From positions 4,907,986 through 4,971,985 of the forward strand of contig NC_092089.1 of the NCBI RefSeq assembly GCF_045679555.1: a stretch of 64,000 bases of DNA, written 5' to 3'. Of the stretch, positions 11,857-23,805 are shown piece by piece. Both the position numbers and the translations under genes were made by a program. Every line of letters starts with the position of its first letter. Position 1 is the stretch's first letter. The notes beneath the pieces were generated by a model. The model ran no database searches. It was given only the letters and a program-made list of their open reading frames with translations, and was not told the origin of the DNA. This stretch comes from Salvelinus alpinus. Lineage: Eukaryota > Chordata > Actinopteri > Salmoniformes > Salmonidae.

Positions 11857-11898
11857 TTACTGTACACACACACACACACCTTTACTGTACACACACAC
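11339..11898. repeat. (CA)n array with interspersed CTTTACTGTA
   Basis: Long CA dinucleotide tracts separated by the 10-base insert CTTTACTGTA about 16 times, so it behaves as a minisatellite whose unit is a variable CA run plus a constant block. Confidence 0.97.
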
Positions 11899-12094
11899 TC
11901 ATCGGCCACAACGACGATAGACCAGCTCAATACATATTACTGTCAGGGTGTGTCCACAATGGCACCTAATTCCCTGACTAGGGGACGGGGGGTAATTTCA
12001 GACGTAGCCTTGTCACCAAAGTGTCTTCCAATCCTGGAAATATGGATGGTTCCCTTGTCTTCCTCTATTGGCAATAACATTGTTAAAGAGAACG

Positions 12095-12545
12095 ACCATG
12101 TAACCTGGAGCCACCTGGGGTTCCAACTGAACACTGACTCCCAATTACCTGGAGCCACCTGGGCTACCAACTGAACTCTCTGACTCCCAATTACCTGGAG
12201 CCACCTGGGCTTCCAACTGAACTCTCTGACTCCCAATTACCTGGAGCCACCTGGGCTTCCAACTGAACTCTCTGACTCCCAATTACCTGGAGCCACCTGG
12301 GCTTCCAACTGAACTCTCTGACTCCCAATTACCTGGAGCCACCTGGGCTTCCAACTGAACTCTCTGACTCCCAATTACCTGGAGCCACCTGGGCTTCCAT
12401 CTGAACTCTGACTCCCAATTACCTGGAGCCACCTGGGCTTCCAACTGAACTCTCTGACTCCCAATTACCTGGAGCCACCTGGGCTTCCATCTGAACTCTC
12501 TGACTACCATGTAACCTGGAGCCACCTGGGCTTCCAACTGACTCT
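12095..12545. repeat. 46-bp minisatellite
   Basis: About ten copies of a unit including CTCCCAATTACCTGGAGCCA and CTGGGCTTCCAACTGAA. End copies vary to CATGTAACCTGG. Confidence 0.95.
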
Positions 12546-12626
12546 CTCTGACAGCTGTGGTGAAGCCAAATGATGCACTACTTTAGCAACAACTGTGAAG
12601 TCGAGGTTAAGAGGCAGTCAGACTAC

Positions 12627-12706
12627 ACTGTCACTTTAAGGTTGTCAATATGGAGTCAACATTGTGACTGTCACTTTAAGGTTGTCAATATGGAGTCAAC
12701 ATTGTG
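12627..12706. repeat. 40-bp direct duplication
   Basis: Two copies beginning ACTGTCACTTTAAGGTTGTC at 12627 and 12667. An AATAAA is present at 12739. Confidence 0.88.
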
Positions 12707-12789
12707 TTGAACAGCTTCTCGGTGGGAGAATGTTTCATAATAAATACTACTTGCCTTTTACTAGCTGCTCTGAAAGAGGAAGACAAGCC

Positions 12790-13029
12790 TAACAAACTGT
12801 TCTTCTGGACTAGACTGGACCCTGCTAACGTGGAACTAACAAACTGTTCTTCTGGACTAGACTGAACACTGCTGATGTGGAACTCAATCTAACAAACTGT
12901 TCTTCTGGACTAGACTGGACCCTGCTGATGTGGAACTAACAAACTGTTCTTCTGGACTAGACTGGACCCTGCTGATGTGGAACTAACAAACTGTTCTTCT
13001 GGACTAGACTGGACCCTGCTGATGTGGAA
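12790..13029. repeat. 47-bp minisatellite, about five copies
   Basis: The unit includes AACAAACTGTTCTTCTGGAC and CTGGACCCTGCTGATGTGG. One copy is enlarged to 53 bp. Confidence 0.92.
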
Positions 13030-13143
13030 GTCATTAATGAATCAATGATTACTTCAATGCGGTTATTTAACAGGTAGTTATGGAATACTAAGCCCTTAAC
13101 AGTAGATCTGGAGTGTACAGTGTAATGTTGAGAAGAGACTTTA

Positions 13144-13691
13144 CACTGAGTGAGCAAAACATTAAGAACACCTTCCTAATAATGAGTTGTATCCCCTTTT
13201 GCCCTCAGAACAGACACAATTCGACAGGACATGGACTCTACAAGGTGTCGAAAGCGTTCCACAGGGATGCTGGTCCATGTTGACTCCAATGCTTCCCCAC
13301 AGTTGTGTCAAGTTGGCTGGATGTCCTTTGGGTGATGGACCATTCTTGATACACACAGGAAACTGTTGAGCGTGGAAAAACCCAGCAGCGTTGCAGTTCT
13401 TGACACAAACCGGGGCGCCTGGCACCTACTACCGTACCCCGTTCTAAGACACTTAAATATTTAGTCGTGCCCATTCGCCCTCTGAATGGCACATGTACAC
13501 AATCCTTGTCTCAATTGTTTCAAGGCTTAAAAATCCTTCTTTAACCCGTCTCCTCCCCTTCGTCTACACCGATTTTGAAATGGATTTAACAAGTGACATC
13601 AATAAGGGATCATAGCTTTCACCTGGATTCACCTGGTCAGTCTCTGTCATGGAAAGAGAACAGGTGTTCCTAATGTTTTGTCAACCCGGTG
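13144..13691 (+). mobile_element. Non-autonomous DNA transposon with inverted ends
   Basis: The element runs from CACTGAGTGAGCAAAACATT to an inverted copy (AATGTTTTGTCAACCCGGTG), with TIRs of about 30 bp, 548 bp long. The interior includes GAAAGCGTTCCACAGGGATG and AAGTGACATCAATAAGGGAT. I recognise it as a common dispersed salmonid element; no transposase is encoded. A fragment of the same family in reverse orientation is at 59451-59545. Confidence 0.75.
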
Positions 13692-14460
13692 TCTGTTAGT
13701 ACTCCTCTTGCTCACCTTGTTTGTTTCATGATGTCACTATATATAGATTCATGATGCGTCTGTCTGTTTGAGGATTCCTCCTGATCTCGATGCAGCAGGA
13801 CACGAGGTACCAAATCTAGTGTTGTTGTTGATGGTAAATGAACCATTCAGCGTGAAAAACACTCAATGGTTAAAAAAAAGAAGTTATTTTGATTTCTACC
13901 TTTTTGTTTTGTTATTTATCATAACATGTAGTTATAAGAGCTGTCTGTCACTTGTAGGCTTCCACTTTTTACCTGTCCTCTCGTCACCTGGGAATAATCT
14001 GTTACCTTCATACACAGGCACCCTGCAGCTCCTCTACCTGCTACAGCCGCCACCTGCGGCTGGAAGATTAAACAAAGGTCCTGGTATTAGATAAAGATTA
14101 AACAAAGGTCCTGGTATTAGATAAAGATTAAACAAAGGTCCTGGTATTAGATAAAGACAGCCACAGGAGTCTGGTTCATCCTGAACAACAACTTCGGAGT
14201 CTCTTAATACCTAGCTGGCATCTCCCAAAGGGTTCCGTGTGTAAACCTCCCCCTGAACTTAACAATGGCTCTGCAGGCCATTGTAGAGAGACTGTGATTT
14301 TTTTTAGTAACTGTGTTGGGCAATAGGATTAAAGAGTTTTCATGTTATTACCCTGAAACAGTGGTCTTCTGTAATATATTCATTCTGATAAGAGCTTTGT
14401 GTATTCTGCACTAAACTGTCTGTACAGTCGCAATAAACCTGTTTACTAATACCAAGACTG
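13692..14460 (+). other. Intergenic segment with a small 30-bp repeat
   Basis: Mostly unique. From 14065 to 14154 there are three copies of a 30-bp unit (ATTAAACAAAGGTCCTGGTA plus ten bases). An AATAAA occurs near 14431, a possible plus-strand polyadenylation signal; no exon is recognised. Confidence 0.55.
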
Positions 14461-14690
14461 GGTTTGGTTTGGAGCTGGAGAGAGAGGGGAAGGGTTTGGA
14501 GCTAGAGAGAGAGAGGAAGGGTTTGGAGCTAGAGAGAGAGAGGAAGGGTTTGGAGCTAGAGAGAGAGAGGAAGGGTTTGGAGCTAGAGAGAGAGAGGAAG
14601 GGTTTGGAGCTAGAGAGAGAGAGGAAGGGTTTGGAGCTAGAGAGGAAGGGTTTGGAGCTAGAGAGAGAGAGGGGAAGGGTTTGGTTCTGG
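14461..14690. repeat. 27-bp purine-rich minisatellite
   Basis: About eight copies of GGTTTGGAGCTAGAGAGAGA plus GAGGAAG. It keeps a plus frame open by its length of 27. Confidence 0.95.
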
Positions 14691-14803
14691 AGGGGGGAAT
14701 GGTTTGGTTTGGAGCCGGAGAAAGAGGGGTATCAGCCTATAATGCCATGGCAAGCAACACACAGGTCGGATTCCTGCCGGACTACGCTGCATCTTACAAA
14801 TGC

Positions 14804-14901
14804 CTGGATAGGTAGTTAACGTATCAGCTAACCCACATCATGATACAGTCATCTGGATAGGTAGTTAACGTATCAGCTAACCCACATCATGATACAGTCA
14901 T
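14804..14901. repeat. 49-bp tandem duplication
   Basis: Two copies beginning CTGGATAGGTAGTTAACGTA at 14804 and 14853. Confidence 0.9.
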
Positions 14902-15144
14902 CTGATACCCGACTGCACAGTTGACGTGGTGAGCAACCGTTGCCAGGCAGGAACATTTAGTCAGGAAGTACCTGGACCATTACCTCATCACGTAGGTCAC
15001 ACCTCAGCAGCCAATAAGAATGATACTTAATAACCTGTCACAGATTTACCAATAAACTCACTCAGTGCTTTAATCGTGTGGAAAAGAGCTACGTTCATTC
15101 TGTTTTGACTGTATTTTTAAACCAAGTAAAACAGGAAGTGATGT

Positions 15145-15150
15145 TTTAAT
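15145..15150 (-). promoter_or_regulatory. Candidate RIDA polyadenylation signal (ATTAAA)
   Basis: On the minus strand ATTAAA occurs about 118 bases after the RIDA stop codon. It is the only near-canonical signal I found in the 300 bases after the stop. The rest of 14902-15267 shows nothing else. Confidence 0.35.
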
Positions 15151-15267
15151 GGACCATCTTAACCAATGGAAAAGATTCACTATACGCTGGTATTGTGATG
15201 GCACGTCATTTTATGGGACATGGGAGTTGTTGATTTTCCTGTTCTGTCGCTGACATGTTGGCAAACA

Positions 15268-15327
15268 TCAAGAGGCCTCAGTCAGAGGGCCCAGAACAGC
15301 AACAGCTTCGATCTCTACAAGCCCACC
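15268..15327 (-). CDS. rida: RIDA exon 6 (stop exon)
   Basis: Encodes [19 protein letters not shown] and TGA, the strongly conserved C-terminal strand of the family. Begins in phase 0 right after CTCTCTCAG. Confidence 0.93.
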   Translation of the reverse strand, partial: GGLVEIEAVAVLGPLTEAS

Positions 15328-18300
15328 CTGAGAGAGAGAGACACGAGAGAGGTAGAGAGAGAGTAACAGAGACACAGAGAGAGAGAGACAGAGAGAGAGA
15401 GAGAGACAGAGAGACAGACAGAGACAGAGACACGAGTGAGAGAGAGACAGAGAGAGAGACACAGAGAGAGAGAGACATACACAGAGAGAGAGAGACACAG
15501 AGAGAGAGAGACACAGAGACAGAGAGAAACACAGAGACAGAGAGAGACACACAGAGAGAGAGAGACACAGAGAGAGAGAGAGACACAGAGAGAGAGAGAG
15601 AGAGAGACATAAAAATAGCATTCAGGTACTTCTCAGCTTTGTTGTCAGTAACATCACATGGTTAGGTTCTGTATTGCCATGGAAACAGTGCAATGAGATG
15701 AAGAGTCAGATCCTCACCCTGGGCAGAGCAGCGACCTGGTAGGCAGCCCTGGCTGGGAAGTTACTGCTGAAAACTAAAGAGGAACAAACATGGTTACATA
15801 CTATAGATCTGGTTTAATTAACGCCTGGTTTGACCTGGGTAATGGAACATCAGTATAATGATCTTTATATAGAACAGAGATGTTGTGTGACATGTGAGGT
15901 GCATTATGGGAGGGGGTCTTAGTGTTTTAGAATCACAATCAGAAAGACCTTTATTGGCCAAGTCCATTTACATTTACCCTTCAGAATGTATTCACACCTC
16001 TGGACTTTTTATACATTTGGTTGTGTTACAGAAGTGGGATTAAAATTGATTTACATTTTTTATTTTGTCAACGATCTACACAAAACATGAATATTCAGAG
16101 AATTCAACAAGAAGGATCCCAACAACATGAATATTCAGAGAATTCAACAGGAAGGAGCCCAACAACATGAATATTCAGAGAATTCAACAGGAAGGATCCC
16201 AACAACATGAATATTCAGAGAATTCAACAGGAAGGATCCCAACAACATGAATATTCAGAGAATCAACAGGAAGGATCCCAACAACATGAATATTCAGAGA
16301 ATTCAACAGGAAGGATCCCAACAACATGAATATTCAGAGAATTCAACAAGAAGGATCCCAACAACATGAATATTCAGAGAATTCAACAAGAAGGATCCCA
16401 ACAACATGAATATTCAGAGAATTCAACAAGAAGGATCCCAACAACAAAGAAACTTACATGTTTTATAGACATCATTTACACCGACGAAGTCATTCATGTC
16501 AGCCAAAAGAACTGTGGTTTTCACGACTGTGGGAAAATTAAAAACAAATCTGGAAATTAATGGTTTTTACAAACATCTAATACAAGTTTTTCTAAAAAAT
16601 ATCATAACTTACCACTGTCATATCCACATCCTGCTTCTTTCAGGATCTCCCCCATGTTCACCAGAGCCTGTATGGGACAGGAAGAGTTTCGGTTACTGGG
16701 CCCAACGCTCTAACCACTAGGCTACCTGCCGCCCCTGCCACCTGCCGACCCAGTCTAACCACTAGGCTACCTGCCGCCCCCCTCTAACCACTAGGCTACC
16801 TGCCTCCCCGTGATAGAGAAGAGATTGTTTAGGGCAATCATATTCCTACATTTTCAATTAACTTTGATATCGAATGAGTGTAAAAGATGTTGCGCTGCTC
16901 GCTGAACGAGTACCGCTTCGGCTCATACCGAGGCTAATACCCAGGACATCTGCCTCGCAAACACACATGACCGACCTCCTGAAGCATCTGACCCAGTCTC
17001 ACCACTGACCTCCTGAAGCATCTCACCCAGTCTCACCACTGATGACCGACCTCCTGAAGCATCTCACCTAGTCTCACCACTGACCTCCTGAAGCATCTCA
17101 CCCAGTCTCACCACTGACCTCCTGAAGCATCTCACCCAGTCTCACCACTGATGACCGACCTCCTGAAGCATCTCACCTAGTCTCACCACTGACCTCCTGA
17201 AGCATCTCACCTAGTCTCACCACTGATGACCGACCTCCTGAAGCATCTCACCCAGTCTCACCACTGACCTCCTGAAGCATCTCACCTAGTCTCACCACTG
17301 ACCTCCTGCAGCATCTCACCTAGTCTCACCACTGACCTCCTGCAGCATCTCACCTAGTCTCACCACTGACCTCCTGCAGCATCTCACCTAGTCTCACCAC
17401 TGATGACCGACCTCCTGAAGCATCTCACCCAGTCTCACCACTGACCTCCTGAAGCATCTCACCTAGTCTCACCACTGATGACCGACCTCCTGAAGCATCT
17501 CATCCAGTCTCACCACTGACCTCCTGAAGCATCTCACCTAGTCTCACCACTGATGACCGACCTCCTGAAGCATCTCATCCAGTCTCACCACTGACCTCCT
17601 GAAGCATCTCACCTAGTCTCACCACTGACCTCCTGCAGCATCTCACCTAGTCTCACCACTGACGTCCTGCAGCATCTCACCTAGTCTCACCACTGATGAC
17701 CGACCTCCTGAAGCATCTCACCCAGTCTCACCACTGACCTCCTGAAGCATCTCACCCAGTCTCACCACTGATGACCGACCTCCTGCAGCATCTCACCTAG
17801 TCTCACCACTGATGACCGACCTCCTGCAGCATCTCACCCAGTCTCACCACTGACCTCCTGAAGCGTCTCACCACTGACCTCCTGAAGCATCTCACCTAGT
17901 CTCACCACTGATGACCGACCTCCTGAAGCATCTCACCCAGTCTCACCACTGACGACCGACCTCCTGAAGCATCTCACCCAGTCTCACCACTGACCTCCTG
18001 AAGCATCTCACCTAGTCTCACCACTGACGACCGACCTCCTGCAGCATCTCACCCAGTCTCACCACTGACCTCCTGAAGCATCTCACCTAGTCTCACCACT
18101 GACGACCGACCTCCTGCAGCATCTCACCCAGTCTCACCACTGACCTCCTGAAGCATCTCACCTAGTCTCACCACTGACCTCCTGAAGCATCTCACCCAGT
18201 CTCACCACTGATGACCGACCTCCTGCAGCATCTCACCCAGTCTCACCACTGATGACCGACCTCCTGCAGCATCTCACCCAGTCTCACCACTGATGACCGA

Positions 18301-21300
18301 CCTCCTGCAGCATCTCACCTAGTCTCACCACTGATGACCGACCTCCTGCAGCATCTCACCTAGTCTCACCACTGACCTCCTGCAGCATCTCACCCAGTCT
18401 CACCACTGATGACCGACCTCCTGCAGCATCTCACCTAGTCTCACCACTGATGACCGACCTCCTGCAGCATCTCACCTAGTCTCACCACTGACCTCCTGCA
18501 GCATCTCACCCAGTCTCACCACTGACCTCCTGAAGCATCTCACCTAGTCTCACCACTGACCTCCTGAAGCATCTCACCTAGTCTCACCACTGACGACCGA
18601 CCTCCTGAAGCATCTCACCTAGTCTCACCACTGATGACCGACCTCCTGAAGCATCTCATCCAGTCTCACCACTGACCTCCTGAAGCATCTCACCTAGTCT
18701 CACCACTGACCTCCTGCAGCATCTCACCTAGTCTCACCACTGACGTCCTGCAGCATCTCACCTAGTCTCACCACTGATGACCGACCTCCTGAAGCATCTC
18801 ACCCAGTCTCACCACTGACCTCCTGAAGCATCTCACCCAGTCTCACCACTGATGACCGACCTCCTGCAGCATCTCACCTAGTCTCACCACTGATGACCGA
18901 CCTCCTGCAGCATCTCACCCAGTCTCACCACTGACCTCCTGAAGCGTCTCACCACTGACCTCCTGAAGCATCTCACCTAGTCTCACCACTGATGACCGAC
19001 CTCCTGAAGCATCTCACCCAGTCTCACCACTGACGACCGACCTCCTGAAGCATCTCACCCAGTCTCACCACTGACCTCCTGAAGCATCTCACCTAGTCTC
19101 ACCACTGACGACCGACCTCCTGCAGCATCTCACCCAGTCTCACCACTGACCTCCTGAAGCATCTCACCTAGTCTCACCACTGACGACCGACCTCCTGCAG
19201 CATCTCACCCAGTCTCACCACTGACCTCCTGAAGCATCTCACCTAGTCTCACCACTGACCTCCTGAAGCATCTCACCCAGTCTCACCACTGATGACCGAC
19301 CTCCTGCAGCATCTCACCCAGTCTCACCACTGATGACCGACCTCCTGCAGCATCTCACCCAGTCTCACCACTGATGACCGACCTCCTGCAGCATCTAACC
19401 TAGTCTCACCACTGATGACCGACCTCCTGCAGCATCTCACCTAGTCTCACCACTGACCTCCTGCAGCATCTCACCCAGTCTCACCACTGATGACCGACCT
19501 CCTGCAGCATCTCACCTAGTCTCACCACTGATGACCGACCTCCTGCAGCATCTCACCTAGTCTCACCACTGACCTCCTGCAGCATCTCACCCAGTCTCAC
19601 CACTGACCTCCTGAAGCATCTCACCTAGTCTCACCACTGACCTCCTGAAGCATCTCACCTAGTCTCACCACTGACGACCGACCTCCTGAAGCATCTCACC
19701 TAGTCTCACCACTGACGACCGACCTCCTGCAGCATCTGACCCAGTCTCACCACTGACGACCGACCTCCTGCAGCATCTCACCTAGTCTCACCACTGACCT
19801 CCTGAAGCATCTGACCCAGTCTCACCACTGACGACCGACCTCCTGCAGCATCTGACCCAGTCTCACCACTGACGACCGACCTCCTGAAGCATCTGACCCA
19901 GTCTCACCACTGACCTCCTGAAGCATCTGACCCAGTCTCACCACTGACGACCGACCTCCTGCAGCATCTGACCCAGTCTCACCACTGACGACCGACCTCC
20001 TGAAGCATCTGACCCAGTCTCACCACTGACCTCCTGAAGCATCTGACCCAGTCTCACCACTGACGACCGACCTCCTGCAGCATCTGACCCAGTCTCACCA
20101 CTGACGACCGACCTCCTGCAGCATCTCACCTAGTCTCACCACTGACCTCCTGAAGCATCTCACCCAGTCTCACCACTGACCTCCTGAAGCATCTCACCCA
20201 GTCTCACCACTGACGACCGACCTCCTGCAGCATCTGACCCAGTCTCACCACTGACGACCGACCTCCTGCAGCATCTCACCCAGTCTCACCACTGACCTCC
20301 TGAAGCATCTGACCCAGTCTCACCACTGACCTCCTGCAGCATCTGACCCAGTCTCACCACTGACGACCGACCTCCTGAAGCATCTGACCCAGTCTCACCA
20401 CTGACCTCCTGCAGCATCTCACCCAGTCTCACCACTGACGACCGACCTCCTGAAGCATCTGACCCAGTCTCACCACTGACCTCCTGAAGTATCTTACCCA
20501 GTCTCACCACCGACCTCCTGAAGCATCTCACCTAGTCTCACCACTGACGACCGACCTCCTGAAGCATCTGACCCAGTCTCACCACTGACCTCCTGCAGCA
20601 TCTCACCCAGTCTCACCACCGACCTCCTGAAGCATCTCACCTAGTCTCACCACTGACCTCCTGAAGCATCTGACTAGTCTCACCACCGACCTCCTGCAGC
20701 ATCTGACCCAGTCTCACCACCGACCTCCTGAAGCATCTCACCCAGTCTCACCACTGACCTCCTGCAGCATCTCATCCAGTCTCACCACTGACCTCCTGAA
20801 GCATCTCACCCAGTCTCACCACTGACCTCCTGAAGCATCTGACCCAGTCTCACCACTGAAGACCGACCTCCTGCAGCATCTCACCCAGTCTCACCACTGA
20901 CCTCCTGCAGCATCTCATCCAGTCTCACCACTGAAGACCGACCTCCTGCAGCATCTCACCCAGTCTCACCACTGACCTCCTGCAGCATCTGACCTAGTCT
21001 CACCACTGAAGACCGACCTCCTGAAGCATCTCACCCAGTCTCACCACCGACCTCCTGAAGCATCTCACCCAGTCTCACCACCGACCTCCTGAAGCAACTG
21101 ACCCAGTCTCACCACTGACCTCCTGAAGCATCTGACCCAGTCTCACCACTGACCTCCTGAAGCATCTCACCCAGTCTCACCACCGACCTCCTGAAGCAAC
21201 TGACCCAGTCTCACCACTGACCTCCTGAAGCATCTCACCTAGTCTCACCACTGACGACCGACCTCCTGAAGCATCTCACCCAGTCTCACCACCGACCTCC

Positions 21301-23753
21301 TGAAGCATCTGACCCAGTCTCACCACTGACCTCCTGAAGTATCTGACCCAGTCTCACCACCGACCTCCTGAAGCATCTCACCTAGTCTCACCACTGACGA
21401 CCGACCTCCTGAAGCATCTGACCCAGTCTCACCACTGACCTCCTGCAGCATCTCACCCAGTCTCACCACCGACCTCCTGAAGCATCTCACCTAGTCTCAC
21501 CACTGACCTCCTGAAGCATCTGACTAGTCTCACCACCGACCTCCTGAAGCATCTCACCCAGTCTCACCACTGACCTCCTGCAGCATCTCATCCAGTCTCA
21601 CCACTGACCTCCTGAAGCATCTCACCCAGTCTCACCACTGACCTCCTGAAGCATCTGACCCAGTCTCACCACTGAAGACCGACCTCCTGCAGCATCTCAC
21701 CCAGTCTCACCACTGACCTCCTGCAGCATCTCATCCAGTCTCACCACTGAAGACCGACCTCCTGCAGCATCTCACCCAGTCTCACCACTGACCTCCTGCA
21801 GCATCTGACCTAGTCTCACCACTGAAGACCGACCTCCTGAAGCATCTCACCCAGTCTCACCACCGACCTCCTGAAGCATCTCACCCAGTCTCACCACCGA
21901 CCTCCTGCAGCATCTCACCCAGTCTCACCACCGACCTCCTGAAGCAACTGACCCAGTCTCACCACTGACCCCCTGAAGCATCTGACCCAGTCTCACCACT
22001 GACCTCCTGAAGCATCTCACCCAGTCTCACCACCGACCTCCTGAAGCAACTGACCCAGTCTCACCACTGATGACCGACCTCCTGAAGCATCTCACCCAGT
22101 CTCACCACCGACCTCCTGAAGCAACTGACCCAGTCTCACCACTGACCTCCTGAAGTATCTGACCCAGTCTCACCACTGATGACCGACCTCCTGAAGCATC
22201 TCACCCAGTCTCACCACCGACCTCCTGAAGCATCTCACCCAGTCTCACCACTGACCTCCTGAAGTATCTGACCCAGTCTCACCACCGACCTCCTGAAGTA
22301 TCTGACCCAGTCTCACCACTGACGACCGACCTCCTGAAGCATCTCACCCAGTCTCACCACTGATGACCGACCTCCTGAAGCAACTGACCCAGTCTCACCA
22401 CTGACCTCCTGAAGCATCTCACCCAGTCTCACCACTGATGACCGACCTCCTGCAGCATCTCACCCAGTCTCACCACTGATGACCGACCTCCTGCAGCATC
22501 TCACCCAGTCTCACCACTGATGACCGACCTCCTGCAGCATCTCACCCAGTCTCACCACTGACCTCCTGAAATATCTGACCCAGTCTCACCACCGACTTCC
22601 TGAAGTATCTGACCCAGTCTCACCACTGATGACCGACCTCCTGAAGCATCTGACCCAGTCTCACCACTGAAGACCGACCTCCTGAAGCATCTCACCCAGT
22701 CTCACCACTGACCTCCTGCAGCATCTGACCCAGTCTCACCACTGATGACCGACCTCCTGCAGCATCTCATCCAGTCTCACCACTGACCTCCTGAAGCATC
22801 TCACCCAGTCTCACCACTAAAGAGTCAGCTATTCAGCAGCGTAAGTGGAACCACTTCAGTCTGAGGAGTGAGTTTCACAGATCCCCCCCCCCCCCCATCT
22901 GCTACATCCCTGTTCTATGTCTTGTGGTTGTAAATGAGAAAGAGGAGGAGGAGGGGGGGGGGGGGTTCTAAGCGTCACCTCACCTGTTTGGTCTGAGCCT
23001 GAACCCCTCCCTCCACCAGCTGACCAGAGGCAGGGTCCATCCCCAGCTGGCCCGACACGTACATGGTCCTGTCCACCACCACCGCCTGGCTGGGAGACAG
23101 AACAATGAATATGAACACAGGACTGGACAGCTGGTAAGATATGTAACAACATGGGGCAGGTGAAATGTTAAGTCACATTCAAGATATTATAGACACTACG
23201 ACGACTACCTACATGAAGCAAAACATATACAATGACCTCAGTCTTTTCCATCCAGAACACAATTAACACTGTAGTTTGACTTTCCAGAAATCTAAAATTG
23301 ATACTTTACTGCCACCTACTGGTTAAACTGAGCAACCATACTGGGGACTATTTCTGAATGTCATGTAATACAATATAGTGTGTAATACAATAGGCTTTTA
23401 AAGGAACGTAGAGTGCGCAACGACAGTGCCAGTCCACAGAATGCTCCATTCCAACACATACCCTTCTGTGCCAACTCTGCCAGTCACATGCCTTCAGTCA
23501 AAAAGCACTTTAACCTGCAATAAAACTCCAAACTCTCTTTACAGTTTACAGTAGCGCCAGAGCTCCACCTCCCACGATTATTGGGTAAAAAGGGTGACAC
23601 CCCTTACCGTAACAGACCGCGAATGTCCCTTCACAGACAGAACATAAATGCCAATACAGCATGTGTGATTCATTGTACCCTGTGCAGACACACGAACAGA
23701 CAATATCCTAAATAGTTGCTTACTGAATGAATGCAAACAAGAATATACTATTC

Positions 23754-23805
<52 letters not shown>

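Noticed and set aside
12764-12863. A third ERICH5 exon (ALKEEDKPNKLFFWTRLD)
   Set aside because: Phase fits the donor at 10926, but it lies after an in-frame stop and runs into a minisatellite; kept only as a possibility in the entry for 10889-11338.
15763-15773. A separate 10-nt RIDA microexon
   Set aside because: First suspected from a phase mismatch; the TTCCTCTTTAG acceptor ten bases upstream resolves the phase without a microexon.
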